Source: an uncultured Piscinibacter sp. (GTDB taxonomy: Bacteria; Pseudomonadota; Gammaproteobacteria; Burkholderiales; Burkholderiaceae_C). From it: a stretch of DNA of 64,000 bases. The DNA is taken from the NCBI RefSeq assembly GCF_937952055.1, contig NZ_CALFYO010000034.1:1-64000 (forward strand), written 5' to 3'. Positions 16,296 to 26,367 of the stretch are shown here, in pieces. The stretch's first letter is position 1; the number at the start of each line of letters is the position of its first letter. The position numbers were made by a program, and so were the translations under genes. A model generated the notes under the pieces. The model was given only the letters and a program-made list of their open reading frames with translations. It was not told the DNA's origin and did not search any database.

Positions 16296-17405
16296 TCAGT
16301 CGTCGCCCCGGGCGGCCACACGCACGAGCAGATAGACAAGCGCCACGTACGGCCACAGCAGGCCGATCCAATGCGCCGCTCCGTGGAAACGGATGAAGCG
16401 CCCCTGCTCCCAGGCCTGCAGGCTCTGGGCGAAGTACGGATCGGCCGGTGCATGCGCGACCAACGCGACCAGTGCCGACAGCGCGACGAGCCCGACGCCG
16501 GCGGCCACACGCCGCGGCAGCAGCCCGATGCCCACCCCCAGCAGCGTGCCCAGCGCGAAGCCGGCCGCCGCGTTCGGCGTGCGCCAGGCCAGCGCATGCT
16601 CCGGGCCGAAGTTCATCGCCGTCGACAACGTGGTCGCACCGGCGCCGATCAGTACCGCACCGATCACCAGGACCAGGCGCCGCCAGCCGGGCTGCGCGAT
16701 GGTCAGCGCGATCATGCACGGTGCCAGCAGACCCAGCGCCACGGTGGCGAGTTCCTGTCCGGCCGTGAGCGGCTCCAGGCTGGCCTCAGTGTTCAGCCAG
16801 GGTTCGAGCAGTTCCTGCGCGGCGCTGCCTTCGAGCGCAGCGCGCACGCCTTCCTGCAGGCGCGGCCACAGCTGGCCAAGACCAAGCGGCACCGGTGCAG
16901 GAAACAGCAGCCCGAGCGGCCACAGGAGCAACAGCGCGAGCCCGCCGGCACTGCCGGCGATGAACCAGCGCTGGCGCACCGACTGCCAACGCTCCAGGCC
17001 ACCGAGCGTGTGCACGGCCATGCCGATGGCGGCGCCGCAGGCCGTGCCGGCCGTGTTCAACACCAGATCGATGTTGGAGGGCACACGCCGCGGCAGGTAG
17101 TTCTGCAGCAGTTCCATGGCGAAGGACAGCGTCGCGCCGGTGACCACGGCCGCCAGCGCGCTGCGCCGCGGCGCCTGCCCCACGCGCACCAGCGCGCCGA
17201 AGACCAGCGCACCCAGCGGCAGGTAGCCGACCAGGTTGGCGACCATGTCGAAAGTCGTCCAGTAGGGGGGCCAGGCCAGCGTCAGGAACTGCAGGGGCGA
17301 GTGCCCCGGAACGCGCCAGTCGCCGAACGGATACAGGCTCGCGTAGACAACCAGCCCGGCGAAGAGCCAAGCCAGCGGTACGGCGGAGCTGCGCTGGCGG
17401 GCCAC
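16296..17405 (-). CDS. VanZ-like multi-spanning membrane protein
   Basis: A 369-residue protein with about 8-10 hydrophobic segments. The N-terminal half has the VanZ-family pattern (VVYASLYPFGDW...NLVGYLPLGALVFG...FAMELLQNYLPRRVPSNIDLVLNTAGTACGA). The second half is a further membrane domain, so it is longer than a bare VanZ unit. VanZ domains are linked to resistance or cell-envelope functions, but this version has no known role. A GTG start at 17405 is chosen, 20 nt after the hemJ stop; in-frame sequence further upstream is a shadow of hemJ. Confidence 0.8.
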   Translation of the reverse strand: MARQRSSAVPLAWLFAGLVVYASLYPFGDWRVPGHSPLQFLTLAWPPYWTTFDMVANLVGYLPLGALVFGALVRVGQAPRRSALAAVVTGATLSFAMELLQNYLPRRVPSNIDLVLNTAGTACGAAIGMAVHTLGGLERWQSVRQRWFIAGSAGGLALLLLWPLGLLFPAPVPLGLGQLWPRLQEGVRAALEGSAAQELLEPWLNTEASLEPLTAGQELATVALGLLAPCMIALTIAQPGWRRLVLVIGAVLIGAGATTLSTAMNFGPEHALAWRTPNAAAGFALGTLLGVGIGLLPRRVAAGVGLVALSALVALVAHAPADPYFAQSLQAWEQGRFIRFHGAAHWIGLLWPYVALVYLLVRVAARGDD

Positions 17406-17425
17406 GGCCGAGCCCCGACGTCCGC

Positions 17426-17854
17426 TCAGAACGGTTTGACCACCGCCAGCACCACGATGGCGGTGAAGAACAGCACGGACACTTCGTTGAAGACGCGAAA
17501 CCAGCGCTCGCTGCGGCGGTTGGCGAACTGCTCGAACTGGCGCAGCATGGCCCGGCAGACATGGTGGTAGCCGATCACGCCGGCCACCAGCAGCAGCTTG
17601 GCGTGCATCCAGCCGCCGGCGAAGCGGCCGATGCCGCCGAAGCCGATCCACAGCCACAGGCCCAGACTGACCGCCACGACCATCAGCAGGCTGGCGAAGC
17701 GGTACAGGCGGCGCGCCATCAGCAGCAACCGCTCGCGCTCGGCGTGGCTGTCGGCCGGCACGGTCGCGAGGTTCACGAAGATGCGCGGCAGGTAGAACAG
17801 CCCCGCGAACCAGCTCGCGACGAAGACGATGTGAAAGGCTTTGACCCAGAGCAT
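17426..17854 (-). CDS. hemJ: Protoporphyrinogen IX oxidase HemJ
   Basis: A 142-residue four-helix membrane protein matching HemJ: MLWVKAFHIVFVASWFAGLFYLPRIFV at the start (with the conserved His) and GWMHAKLLLVAGVIGYHH later. It catalyses the oxygen-independent oxidation of protoporphyrinogen IX. It is divergent from hemB, a second haem gene. CATAAT (minus strand, 17861-17866) ends 6 nt before its ATG, matching the other leaderless starts here. Confidence 0.9.
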   Translation of the reverse strand: MLWVKAFHIVFVASWFAGLFYLPRIFVNLATVPADSHAERERLLLMARRLYRFASLLMVVAVSLGLWLWIGFGGIGRFAGGWMHAKLLLVAGVIGYHHVCRAMLRQFEQFANRRSERWFRVFNEVSVLFFTAIVVLAVVKPF

Positions 17855-17904
17855 CGGCCGATTATGGCGACAAGCGCGCGCCCGCCCGGACGGTGGAGGC
17901 GGCC

Positions 17905-18000
17905 CAAGAAAAAGCCCCGGCGCGGGGCCAGGGCTCGAAAGCCTTATCGCTGTCATCACGGTAAGGCACCTGCTCAGGGAGGAAAAGCAGGGAACGATAC
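17905..18000 (-). ncRNA. Candidate structured small RNA ending in an intrinsic terminator
   Basis: Read on the minus strand from about 18000, the gap between hemB and hemJ shows four successive hairpins. They are CTGCT/AGCAG (17970-17990), with an exposed CUCCC-containing loop; GCCTTA/TAAGGC (17941-17967); GGCT/AGCC (about 17932-17943, competing with the second); and a GC-rich GCCCCG-GCG-CGGGGC stem (17914-17928) followed by a T tract (17909-17913). The order of folds ending in hairpin plus U-run is what a trans-acting sRNA looks like. No strong promoter was found upstream, so this may instead be a hemJ-side attenuator or coincidental. Confidence 0.35.
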
Positions 18001-18075
18001 CCTTGCGGCTATCATTCAGAAGTAACTCTAGCAGATGCAACTGGGACTTGCGAACATTCCGGTGCGCGACCCGTG

Positions 18076-19095
<1,020 letters not shown>

Positions 19096-19115
19096 GGCGG
19101 CGACCCGCCCCACGC

Positions 19116-20213
19116 ATGCGCGTCTTCCACATCAGCGGCGAGCAGTTCAGCGAGCTCGGCGGCCTGCCCGAGTCACTTCCAGCTTCCGGCTACCTGTGGG
19201 TCGGCGCGGCGCGGCGCGAGTTCGAGGCGCAAATCACGCCGCTCCAGTCCCGGCTTGCGCAGTGGACCGGCGGAACGCTGGTGGACTTGCACGTCTCCGA
19301 CCTGCTCAACAACCAGCTGCCGTCGCACTTCGACTACACCTCGGGCTACGACCTGCTGGTGTTCCGGCGGTTGGCCGCCGGGGCGGGCACGACAGGCAGC
19401 TTCATCGACGAATCCCAACCCAACATCGCCTCGGCGCGGCAGGCGCTGGAAGCGATCGACACCAGCCCGGTCGGCTTCGCGGTGTTCGACCGCGTGCTGT
19501 TCACCGTGCACCCGGCCGACTGCCTGGTGCGCGACTACTTCGCCACGCGGTTGGCCCAGCAGGCGCAGCCGACCGAGGCGCGCGGCGGCCCGCGGCTGCC
19601 ATCGAGTCCGGCCGACCTGATGCTGCGCATGGTCAATCACATGGTCGACAGCTACCTCGAGCTGCGCCGGCTGCTGACGCGCCAGTTCGGCCACCTGCAG
19701 AGCCAGCTGTTCCGGCCCGGCGGCAACTTCCGCAACTGGCAGCTGCTGCTCGAATCGCGCAACGCGCTGCACTTGCTGGAAGACACCTGCGAAGACCAGC
19801 GCAGCGCGCTGGTCGAGTGGATCGACGCGCTGGAGGAGTGGCCCGACGAGGGCGAGCCGGCCGCGCGCCGCGAGCGCGAGATGCTGCGGCTGCGCTCGCG
19901 CGACGTGGTCGAGCACATCGAGCGCGTGCTCGCCCACGTGCGGCGGCTGGAGTCTTCGGCCGAGACCGCGGTGCAGATGCACTTTTCGGCGCAGAGCCAT
20001 CGCACCAACTCGATCATGCGCACGCTGACCGTGCTGACGGCGATCTTCCTGCCGCTGAACCTCGTCACCGGCTTCTTCGGCATGAACTTCGATGCGTTGC
20101 CGCTGATCCACAGCGCCACCGGCTTCTGGATCGCGGCGGGCATGATGCTCGCACTGGGGATCGGCCTGAGCCTGTTCTTCTGGCGCAAGAACTATCTGGG
20201 CAGCCGGCATTGA
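19116..20213 (+). CDS. CorA-family divalent metal transporter
   Basis: A 365-residue member of the CorA/ZntB family, a pentameric Mg2+ or Zn2+ transporter. The cytoplasmic alpha/beta domain covers residues 1-270. Two C-terminal transmembrane helices follow, with the signature GMN at residues 322-324 (GFFGMNFDALP), ending in a positively charged tail. Whether it moves Mg2+, Co2+ or Zn2+ is not decidable from this sequence. The stop overlaps the next gene start by two bases. Confidence 0.93.
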   Translation: MRVFHISGEQFSELGGLPESLPASGYLWVGAARREFEAQITPLQSRLAQWTGGTLVDLHVSDLLNNQLPSHFDYTSGYDLLVFRRLAAGAGTTGSFIDESQPNIASARQALEAIDTSPVGFAVFDRVLFTVHPADCLVRDYFATRLAQQAQPTEARGGPRLPSSPADLMLRMVNHMVDSYLELRRLLTRQFGHLQSQLFRPGGNFRNWQLLLESRNALHLLEDTCEDQRSALVEWIDALEEWPDEGEPAARREREMLRLRSRDVVEHIERVLAHVRRLESSAETAVQMHFSAQSHRTNSIMRTLTVLTAIFLPLNLVTGFFGMNFDALPLIHSATGFWIAAGMMLALGIGLSLFFWRKNYLGSRH

Positions 20214-21112
20214 GTGCGGCCCACTTCAGCGCGCGCCAGCTGGCGCTGCTGGTCGTGCTGACGCTGGTCTGGGGACTGAACTGGCCGATCATGAAGATCG
20301 GCGTCACGCACTTCCCGCCGCTGTCGTTCCGCGCGATGTCGATGTGGCTGGGCCTGCCGGTGCTGTTCCTCGCTGTGCGTGCGATGAGGGTGCCGCTGCG
20401 CATCGAGCGTGCTCAGTGGCCGGAACTCGCCAAGCTGACCTTCACCAACATGATCGTCTGGCACGTGCTCGCGATCATCTCGGTGCAGGCACTGTCGTCG
20501 GGCCGTGCCGCCATCCTCGGCTACACGATGCCGGTGTTTTCGGCGCTGTGGGGCGTGGCGATGTTCGGCCAGCGGCTCAGCCCCCGGCAGGTGGCAGGGG
20601 TGACCGCGGCAGCGATCGGAGTCGCGCTGCTGCTGTGGCACGAACTCGGTCGCATGGCCGGCAAGCCCTGGGCGGCGCTCGGCATGCTGGTCTCGGCGGC
20701 AGTGTGGGCGCTGGGCACGCAGCAGCTGCGCCGCACCCGCATGAACGCGCCGACGCTGGCCATCGTCTTCTGGATGACGGTGATCACCACCCTCGTCATG
20801 ACGTTGCTGGCCACGGCCTTCGAGACAACGTACTGGCAGAGGCCGGGCGCGGTGGTGTGGGCGGCGATCGCCTTCAACGCGGTGATGATCTTCGGCTTCG
20901 CGCAGCCCGTTTGGCTGTACCTCGCGCGCAGCTTGGCGCCGGTGGCGTCGACGCTGTCGGTGATGATGATCCCGGTGCTGGGCACTCTCTCCGGCGCGTG
21001 GTGGCTGGACGAGCAGTTGCATTGGCAGGATCTGGCTGCCATCGTGCTGATGCTCGCAGCGATCGCCTCGGTGCTGTGGCCTGCGCGCGCGCCGCGCGCT
21101 CAGCCGGCGTAG
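20210..21112 (+). CDS. EamA/DMT-family permease
   Basis: A 300-residue protein with ten predicted membrane helices in two EamA repeats (LVWGLNWPIMK... near the start, and LARSLAPVASTLSVMMIPVLG in the second repeat). Members export amino acids, nucleosides or metabolites; the substrate here is unknown. A TTG start at 20210 (TTGAG) overlaps the corA stop. No in-frame ATG lies closer. Confidence 0.85.
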   Translation: MSAAHFSARQLALLVVLTLVWGLNWPIMKIGVTHFPPLSFRAMSMWLGLPVLFLAVRAMRVPLRIERAQWPELAKLTFTNMIVWHVLAIISVQALSSGRAAILGYTMPVFSALWGVAMFGQRLSPRQVAGVTAAAIGVALLLWHELGRMAGKPWAALGMLVSAAVWALGTQQLRRTRMNAPTLAIVFWMTVITTLVMTLLATAFETTYWQRPGAVVWAAIAFNAVMIFGFAQPVWLYLARSLAPVASTLSVMMIPVLGTLSGAWWLDEQLHWQDLAAIVLMLAAIASVLWPARAPRAQPA

Positions 21113-21558
21113 GGATCCGCGAAACCGAGCGCCGCGAGGATCTGCGTCTCGCGCGCTTCCATGCGTTTGGCCTCGCGCGCCTTCTCGTGCTCGTAGCCCT
21201 GCGCGTGCAGCGTGCCGTGCACCAGCAAGTGGGCGTAGTGGGCCTCGACCGACTTGCCCTGCTCCGCCGCCTCGCGTTCGACGACGGGCGCGCAAAGCAC
21301 CAGATCGGCCTGGACCACCGGAGCGCGCACGTAGTCGAAGGTCAGCACGTTGGTGGCGTAGTCCTTGCCGCGGTAGCCTCGGTTCAGCGACCGGCCCTCC
21401 TCGGCATCGACGATGCGCACGGTCATCTCGGCCGGCGAGTCGAGTGCAGCGCGGATCCAGCGCGCCACCCTGTGCCGCGGCAGCAGCGCACGGTGCGTCG
21501 CGTCGGCGAACTGCAGAGACAATGCGAGCCCGGGCCGTGACGACATGTCAGCGTTCAT
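21100..21558 (-). CDS. ybeY: Endoribonuclease YbeY (16S rRNA maturation)
   Basis: A 152-residue zinc-dependent RNase for 16S 3'-end maturation. The metal-binding HGTLHAQGYEH (three histidines) is intact, as is the RGKDYATNVLTFDY segment. It begins inside the 3' end of the phoH-like gene (11-nt overlap), the usual order. Its own 3' end overlaps the convergent EamA gene by 13 nt. Confidence 0.95.
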   Translation of the reverse strand: MNADMSSRPGLALSLQFADATHRALLPRHRVARWIRAALDSPAEMTVRIVDAEEGRSLNRGYRGKDYATNVLTFDYVRAPVVQADLVLCAPVVEREAAEQGKSVEAHYAHLLVHGTLHAQGYEHEKAREAKRMEARETQILAALGFADPYAG

Positions 21559-22552
21559 CGCCGCGTGCGGCGTCGTAGGCCTCGACGATGCGCGCCACCA
21601 GCGGATGGCGCACCACGTCGGCGGCGGTGAAGCGCGTCGTCGCGATGCCGCGCACGCGCCTGAGCACGCGCTCGGCGTCGATCAGGCCGCTCGGCATGCC
21701 CTTGGGCAGGTCGATCTGGCTGACGTCCCCGGTGACCACCGCCTTGGCCCCGAAGCCTATGCGCGTGAGGAACATCTTCATCTGCTCGGGTGTGGTGTTC
21801 TGCGCCTCGTCGAGGATGACGAAGGCATGGTTCAGCGTGCGCCCCCGCATGAAGGCCAGCGGCGCGATCTCCAGCGTGCCCTTCTCGAAGGCCTTCGTGA
21901 CGCGGTCGAAGCCCATCAGGTCGTACAGCGCGTCGTACAGCGGGCGAAGGTAGGGGTCGACCTTCTGCGCCAGGTCGCCCGGCAGGAAGCCGAGGCGCTC
22001 GCCGGCCTCGACTGCCGGGCGCGTGAGGATGACGCGCTGCACCTGGCTGCGCTCCAGCGCGTCGACCGCGCAGGCCACCGCGAGGAAGGTCTTGCCGGTG
22101 CCGGCCGGCCCGATGCCGAAGGTGATGTCGTGCGCGAGGATGTTGCGCAGGTAGGTCACCTGGTTGGGTGTGCGTCCGGCGAGGTCGCTGCGCCGCGTGT
22201 GCAGCACGATCTCGGCATCCTCGGCCGGCGCCGCATCGGCCGTTCCGGCAGCGCGCAGCGGCGGCGCGTTCAGGTCGGCCATCGCCTCGACGATGGCGAG
22301 CTGCACCTGCTCGGCGGGGATGACGCGTCTGGCCCGGTCGTAGAGTGACTGCAGCAGCGCCACGGCGCGTTCGGCCTGGCGCTTGCCACCCTCGACACGG
22401 AATGACTCGTTGCGCCGCGAGATGGTCACGTCAAGCGCCGCCTCGATGCTGCGCAGGTGCTCGTCGAGGCTGCCGCACAGGTGCGCCAGCCGCGCATTGT
22501 CGGAGGGGATGAAGGCGTGGCGCAGGATCACGGCGTGGTGTGAGGTCGACAA
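21548..22552 (-). CDS. PhoH-like ATPase
   Basis: A 334-residue PhoH/YbeZ-type protein. The Walker A GPAGTGKTFLA and Walker B VILDEAQNTT motifs are intact, and the QMKMFLTRIG...DVSQIDLP segment is characteristic. YbeZ interacts with YbeY in rRNA processing in other bacteria, and the coupled gene order supports this. Start: a TTG at 22552, preceded by GACAAT 7 nt upstream, or a GTG at 22531 (the family usually begins xILRHxFxP). No ATG is suitable; a longer in-frame reading to 22624 is not supported by the family N-terminus. Confidence 0.88.
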   Translation of the reverse strand: MSTSHHAVILRHAFIPSDNARLAHLCGSLDEHLRSIEAALDVTISRRNESFRVEGGKRQAERAVALLQSLYDRARRVIPAEQVQLAIVEAMADLNAPPLRAAGTADAAPAEDAEIVLHTRRSDLAGRTPNQVTYLRNILAHDITFGIGPAGTGKTFLAVACAVDALERSQVQRVILTRPAVEAGERLGFLPGDLAQKVDPYLRPLYDALYDLMGFDRVTKAFEKGTLEIAPLAFMRGRTLNHAFVILDEAQNTTPEQMKMFLTRIGFGAKAVVTGDVSQIDLPKGMPSGLIDAERVLRRVRGIATTRFTAADVVRHPLVARIVEAYDAARGDER

Positions 22553-22635
22553 AGGCGGGATTGTCGCCCCAAGCCGGGCTCCGGCGTGCCGTCCGATCGC
22601 TCGCTCGGTGCGACCATCCTGCACAATCGCCGGCG

Positions 22636-24519
22636 ATGTTGCCCGCTGACCCGCTCCGCACCGCCGCGCACTTCGTCTTCGTCGTGGTGCTGGCCTTTGC
22701 CGCGGTCGCCCGTGCGGCCCCGCCGCCGAACCAGTTGATCACCCAGGCCCTTGCGGTGGCGAGCAACGCCGATCGCTTTCCGGAAGGCGACCCGTCGGCG
22801 ATCACCGTCGCGCTGCCCGACGACTGGTCGGAAACGCACCCGCGCCATGACGGCGCGGTCTGGTATCGCGTCCACTTCGATCCGGGCCTGTCGCTGGACC
22901 GCACCGACCTGCTCGGCCTGTTCATCGAGCGCGCCTGCAGCCACCTCGACGTGTACCTGAACGGACAGCGCATCCACAGCAGCGGCCGCGCGTCCGATCC
23001 GGCCGCGCGCGACTGCCACTACCCGCAGCTCGCCTCGGTCCCCGGCGGACTGGTGCTGTCGCAGGGCAATGTGCTGGACCTGCATGTACGAGGCCACGCG
23101 CTGCAGAACGTCGCCTCGCGCGAGCGCGCCGGGGGCATGTCGGCGCTGCGCATCGGCGCCTACGACGACATGGCGGAGCTGCACGCCAGCGCGCTGCTCT
23201 CGAACGTGACGATGGTGAAGATCGTCAACCTCTCGCTGGCCATGCTGGGCATCGTGATGGTGGCGCTGGCGTGGGTGAACCGCCGCGATGCGCCGCTGGG
23301 CTACTTCGGGCTGATGGCCGTCGGCATGGCGCTGCTCTCCGCACGCGCTTGGTGGCGCAGCGTACCGCTGGACAACGCCACCGTCGAGTTCCTCGTCTGC
23401 CTGTCGTTCGCGCCGGTTCTCGCGCTGGCGGTGCAGTTCCTGCTCAGCTATGCGGGCGTGCGCTCACGCATGATCGAGGCGGCCCTGCTGGCGCAATGCG
23501 TGGTGCTGCCCATGAGCCTGCTGCTCGCCGGGCCAACCCGGTTGTTCGCGATGACCAGCGCTTGGTACCTGGTGCTCGCACTGGAGACGCTGGGCACGAT
23601 GTTGCTGCACCTGCGCCTGAGCTGGCGCGACCGCAGCGGCGAGTTCTGGCCGATGGCGGTGACGCTGGCCGCCACCTCGGCGGTGCTGCTTTACGAATTG
23701 GCGGTGCAGCGCGGCTGGCTTCCGCTGCCGCCGGCGCCGCGCATGCAGGTGCTTGTGCCGCTGATCCTCATCGCCTTCGGGCTGCGCCTGCTGGTGCGGC
23801 GCGCCGGGGTGCAGGCGACTCCGGAGGTCGCCCGGCACGCCCTCGACGTGCGGGTTCGCGAGATCACCGGGGAGATCGAGCGCAGCCACGCGCAGCTGGC
23901 CGAGATGCGCATCGAGCAGGTCACCGCGAAGGAACGCAAGCGCATCGCCGCCGACCTGCACGACGACCTGGGTGCCAAGCTGCTGACCATCGTGCACACC
24001 AGCGAGAGCGAGCGCATCTCCACGCTGGCCCGCGAGGCGCTGGAGGAGATGCGCCTGTCCGTGCGCGGGCTGACCGGCAAGCCGGTACGACTGTCGGACG
24101 CGCTGGCCGACTGGCGCGCCGAGACGGTGATGCGGCTCGGCCAGGCGAACATCGAGATCGACTGGAAGAGCCTCGCCGAGGACACCGAGCAGGTGTTGCC
24201 GGCACGCGGCTACGTGCAGACCACGCGCATCCTGCGCGAGGCGGTGAGCAACATCATCAAGCACAGCGGTGCGTCCCACGTGAAGGTGCGCTGCGCGATT
24301 GCCGACGGACAGTTCGGCATCAACATCCAGGACAACGGCAAGGGCATCCCGATGGAGCTCGACGGCAAGCTCGACCGCGGCCACGGCATGTCGAGCATGA
24401 AGCACCGCGCCAAGCAGATGCAGGGCCAGTGCCTCGTGGAGTCCGGCCCGGGCTACGGCACCGTGATAAGGCTCACGCTGCCGCTGGGTCCGGAAGTCCC
24501 GGCTGCCCCCTCCCACTGA
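22636..24519 (+). CDS. NarL-family sensor histidine kinase with 7TM sensor
   Basis: A 627-residue kinase. A signal peptide (1-27) precedes a periplasmic sugar-binding-like 7TMR-DISMED2-type domain (about 30-195, with WYRVHFDPGLSL). A seven-transmembrane block (about 205-405) follows, then a HisKA_3 dimerisation domain with RIAADLHDDLGAKLL (His442) and a HATPase_c domain (REAVSNIIKHSG, DNGKGI). It is followed by its response regulator with a 46-nt gap. CACAAT (22622-22627) ends 8 nt before the ATG, with no Shine-Dalgarno. Confidence 0.93.
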   Translation: MLPADPLRTAAHFVFVVVLAFAAVARAAPPPNQLITQALAVASNADRFPEGDPSAITVALPDDWSETHPRHDGAVWYRVHFDPGLSLDRTDLLGLFIERACSHLDVYLNGQRIHSSGRASDPAARDCHYPQLASVPGGLVLSQGNVLDLHVRGHALQNVASRERAGGMSALRIGAYDDMAELHASALLSNVTMVKIVNLSLAMLGIVMVALAWVNRRDAPLGYFGLMAVGMALLSARAWWRSVPLDNATVEFLVCLSFAPVLALAVQFLLSYAGVRSRMIEAALLAQCVVLPMSLLLAGPTRLFAMTSAWYLVLALETLGTMLLHLRLSWRDRSGEFWPMAVTLAATSAVLLYELAVQRGWLPLPPAPRMQVLVPLILIAFGLRLLVRRAGVQATPEVARHALDVRVREITGEIERSHAQLAEMRIEQVTAKERKRIAADLHDDLGAKLLTIVHTSESERISTLAREALEEMRLSVRGLTGKPVRLSDALADWRAETVMRLGQANIEIDWKSLAEDTEQVLPARGYVQTTRILREAVSNIIKHSGASHVKVRCAIADGQFGINIQDNGKGIPMELDGKLDRGHGMSSMKHRAKQMQGQCLVESGPGYGTVIRLTLPLGPEVPAAPSH

Positions 24520-24565
24520 TAGCATCTTTGCTCAGGGGCTCTTGCGCCCCGAGTGAGGGCTCACC

Positions 24566-25219
24566 ATGAAGAACATCCTGCTTCTCGAGGACCTGCCCGA
24601 GATCCGTGCCTGGCTGAAGGTGCTGATCCACCAGGTCTTCCCGGACGCGCAGATCTCCGAATCCGCCCGCGTGCACGACGCGCTGGGCATGGTCAGCGCG
24701 GTCAAGTTCGACCTCGCGCTGATCGACCTCGGCCTGCCCGACGGTTCGGGGGTGGACGTGGTGGCGGCGCTGCGCGAGCAGCAGCCCGAGGCGCAGTCGG
24801 TGGTGGTGACCATCCACGACGACGACGAGCACCTGTTTCCGGCGCTGCAGGCCGGCGCCTTCGGCTACGTGCTGAAGGAGCAGGCGCGCGAGCTGATCGC
24901 CGAGCAGCTCAGCCGCATGAGCCAGGGCGAGCCGCCGCTGTCGCCGTCGATCGCGCGCCGCGTCATCGCCTACTTCGCCGCGCAGGCCAAGCCGCAGAAG
25001 GACACCATTCCGCACGTGCAGCTCACCGACCGTGAGAACGAAGTGCTGCTGCGCGTGGCCAAGGGCTTCACGCTGCCGGAAATCGGCGTGCAGCTGAACC
25101 TGTCGCGCCACACCATCGCCGACTACGTCAAGCAGATCTACCGCAAGCTCAACGTGAGCTCGCGCGCGGAAGCGGCGCTGGAAGCGCAGCGTCTCGGCCT
25201 GTTCGGCCGCGGCAGATGA
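24566..25219 (+). CDS. LuxR/NarL-family response regulator
   Basis: A 217-residue regulator with a receiver domain (Asp54 in LALIDLGLPDG, Lys in YVLKEQA) and a C-terminal LuxR-type helix-turn-helix (LTDRENEVLLRVAKGFTLPEIGVQLNLSRHTIADYVKQIYRKLNV; longer motif, residues about 153-198). It forms a pair with the upstream kinase. Its 5' region has a GGGGC-TCTTGC-GCCCC hairpin (24537-24552), not followed by a U-tract. Confidence 0.94.
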   Translation: MKNILLLEDLPEIRAWLKVLIHQVFPDAQISESARVHDALGMVSAVKFDLALIDLGLPDGSGVDVVAALREQQPEAQSVVVTIHDDDEHLFPALQAGAFGYVLKEQARELIAEQLSRMSQGEPPLSPSIARRVIAYFAAQAKPQKDTIPHVQLTDRENEVLLRVAKGFTLPEIGVQLNLSRHTIADYVKQIYRKLNVSSRAEAALEAQRLGLFGRGR

Positions 25220-25245
25220 CGGCACGGGCGGGATAATCCCCGCCC

Positions 25246-25818
25246 ATGATCGGACGCCTCACCGGAACGCTGGCGGAGAAGACGCCGCCGCAACTGCTCA
25301 TCGACGTCAACGGCGTCGGCTATGAAGTCGACGTGCCGATGAGCACCTTCTACAACCTGCCCGGGCTCGGCGAGCGTGTCGTGCTATTGACGCACTTCGT
25401 GGTGCGCGAGGACGCCCAGGTGCTGTTCGGCTTCCTCACGCACGAGGAGCGCAGCACTTTCCGCCTGCTGGTGAAGATTTCCGGCGTGGGGCCGCGCACC
25501 GCGCTGTCCATCCTCTCCGGCCTGAGCGTGGCCGAACTCGCGCAGGCGGTGAGCCTGCAGGAGAGCGGCCGGCTGGTGAAGGTGCCGGGCATCGGCAAGA
25601 AGACCGCCGAGCGGCTGCTGCTGGAGCTCAAGGGCAAGCTCGGCGATGCGCTCGCCGCGCCCGCGGCCGTGAAGGGCGATGCGCAGGGCGATATCCTGCA
25701 GGCGCTCGTCGCCCTGGGCTACAGCGATCGTGAAGCCGCCGCCGCGCTGAAGGCGCTGCCCGCCGACGTGGGCGTCAGCGAAGGCATCAAGCTCGCGCTC
25801 AAGGCCCTCGCGCGCTGA
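25246..25818 (+). CDS. ruvA: Holliday junction branch migration protein RuvA
   Basis: A 190-residue RuvA tetramer subunit that binds four-way junctions and recruits RuvB. The tandem helix-hairpin-helix motifs are visible (LLVKISGVGPRTALSILSG and LVKVPGIGKKTAERLLLEL), as is the C-terminal RuvB-binding domain (QALVALGYSDREAAAALKAL). GATAAT (25232-25237) ends 8 nt before the ATG. Confidence 0.97.
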   Translation: MIGRLTGTLAEKTPPQLLIDVNGVGYEVDVPMSTFYNLPGLGERVVLLTHFVVREDAQVLFGFLTHEERSTFRLLVKISGVGPRTALSILSGLSVAELAQAVSLQESGRLVKVPGIGKKTAERLLLELKGKLGDALAAPAAVKGDAQGDILQALVALGYSDREAAAALKALPADVGVSEGIKLALKALAR

Positions 25819-25824
25819 GCGCCG

Positions 25825-26277
25825 TCAGTGCTTGGGCGCTGGCGTGGCCAGCGCCCTGACCGGCAGGTTCAGCTGCAACGTCTCGCGCTTGCCGTCCCGG
25901 GCCTCGAAAGTCAGCGTCACCGGAACGGTCTCGCCCGCCTTGAGCGGCTGCTCAATGCCCATCAGCATCAGGTGATGGCCCCCGGGCTTGAACTCGACAG
26001 TCTTGCCGGGCGGCAGTTCGAGCGACTCGATCGCGCGCATCGCCATCACGTCGCCCTGCATCACCATCTCGTGCACCTCTGCAACCCGGGCCACCGGCGT
26101 GCTCACGGCTACCAGCTTCGCGCCCTGTGGCGAGGTGATCTTCATGAACGCCCCGGTGGCGCGCTGGGGCGCCACCATGCCACGCACCCAGGCGTCCTTG
26201 ACGGTGGTCTGTGCGTAGGCGGTCGCGCTGGCGAGCAGGCAGGCAGTGAACGTGAGCTTGAGAAGAGTCTTGTCCAT
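25825..26277 (-). CDS. PCuA(C)-family periplasmic copper chaperone
   Basis: A 150-residue secreted protein; signal peptide residues 1-22. It bears the copper-binding H(M)X10MX21HXM-type motif: HEMVMQGDVMAMR followed by HHLMLM. Family members (PCuAC) deliver Cu(I) to the CuA site of cytochrome oxidase. The start at 26277 (MDKTLLK) is preferred over an upstream ATG that extends by ten residues. It converges on ruvA with a 6-nt gap. Confidence 0.92.
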   Translation of the reverse strand: MDKTLLKLTFTACLLASATAYAQTTVKDAWVRGMVAPQRATGAFMKITSPQGAKLVAVSTPVARVAEVHEMVMQGDVMAMRAIESLELPPGKTVEFKPGGHHLMLMGIEQPLKAGETVPVTLTFEARDGKRETLQLNLPVRALATPAPKH

Positions 26278-26367
26278 GGTCGTGTTCAGGAAGCGCAGGC
26301 GCGGCACGGCGGTCGCCGCCGCGCAGAATCAATCGAGGAGGACCGGCATTCGGCCGGCCGCTGTCGC

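Noticed and set aside
16371..17570. Rightward reading frame of about 400 codons over vanZ and hemJ
   Set aside because: Antisense to recognised membrane proteins, no motif, and composition typical of shadows.
17914..17928. GC hairpin as a hemB attenuator on the plus strand
   Set aside because: The T-tract is only on the minus-strand side; the plus strand has A residues before the stem and no U-run after it.
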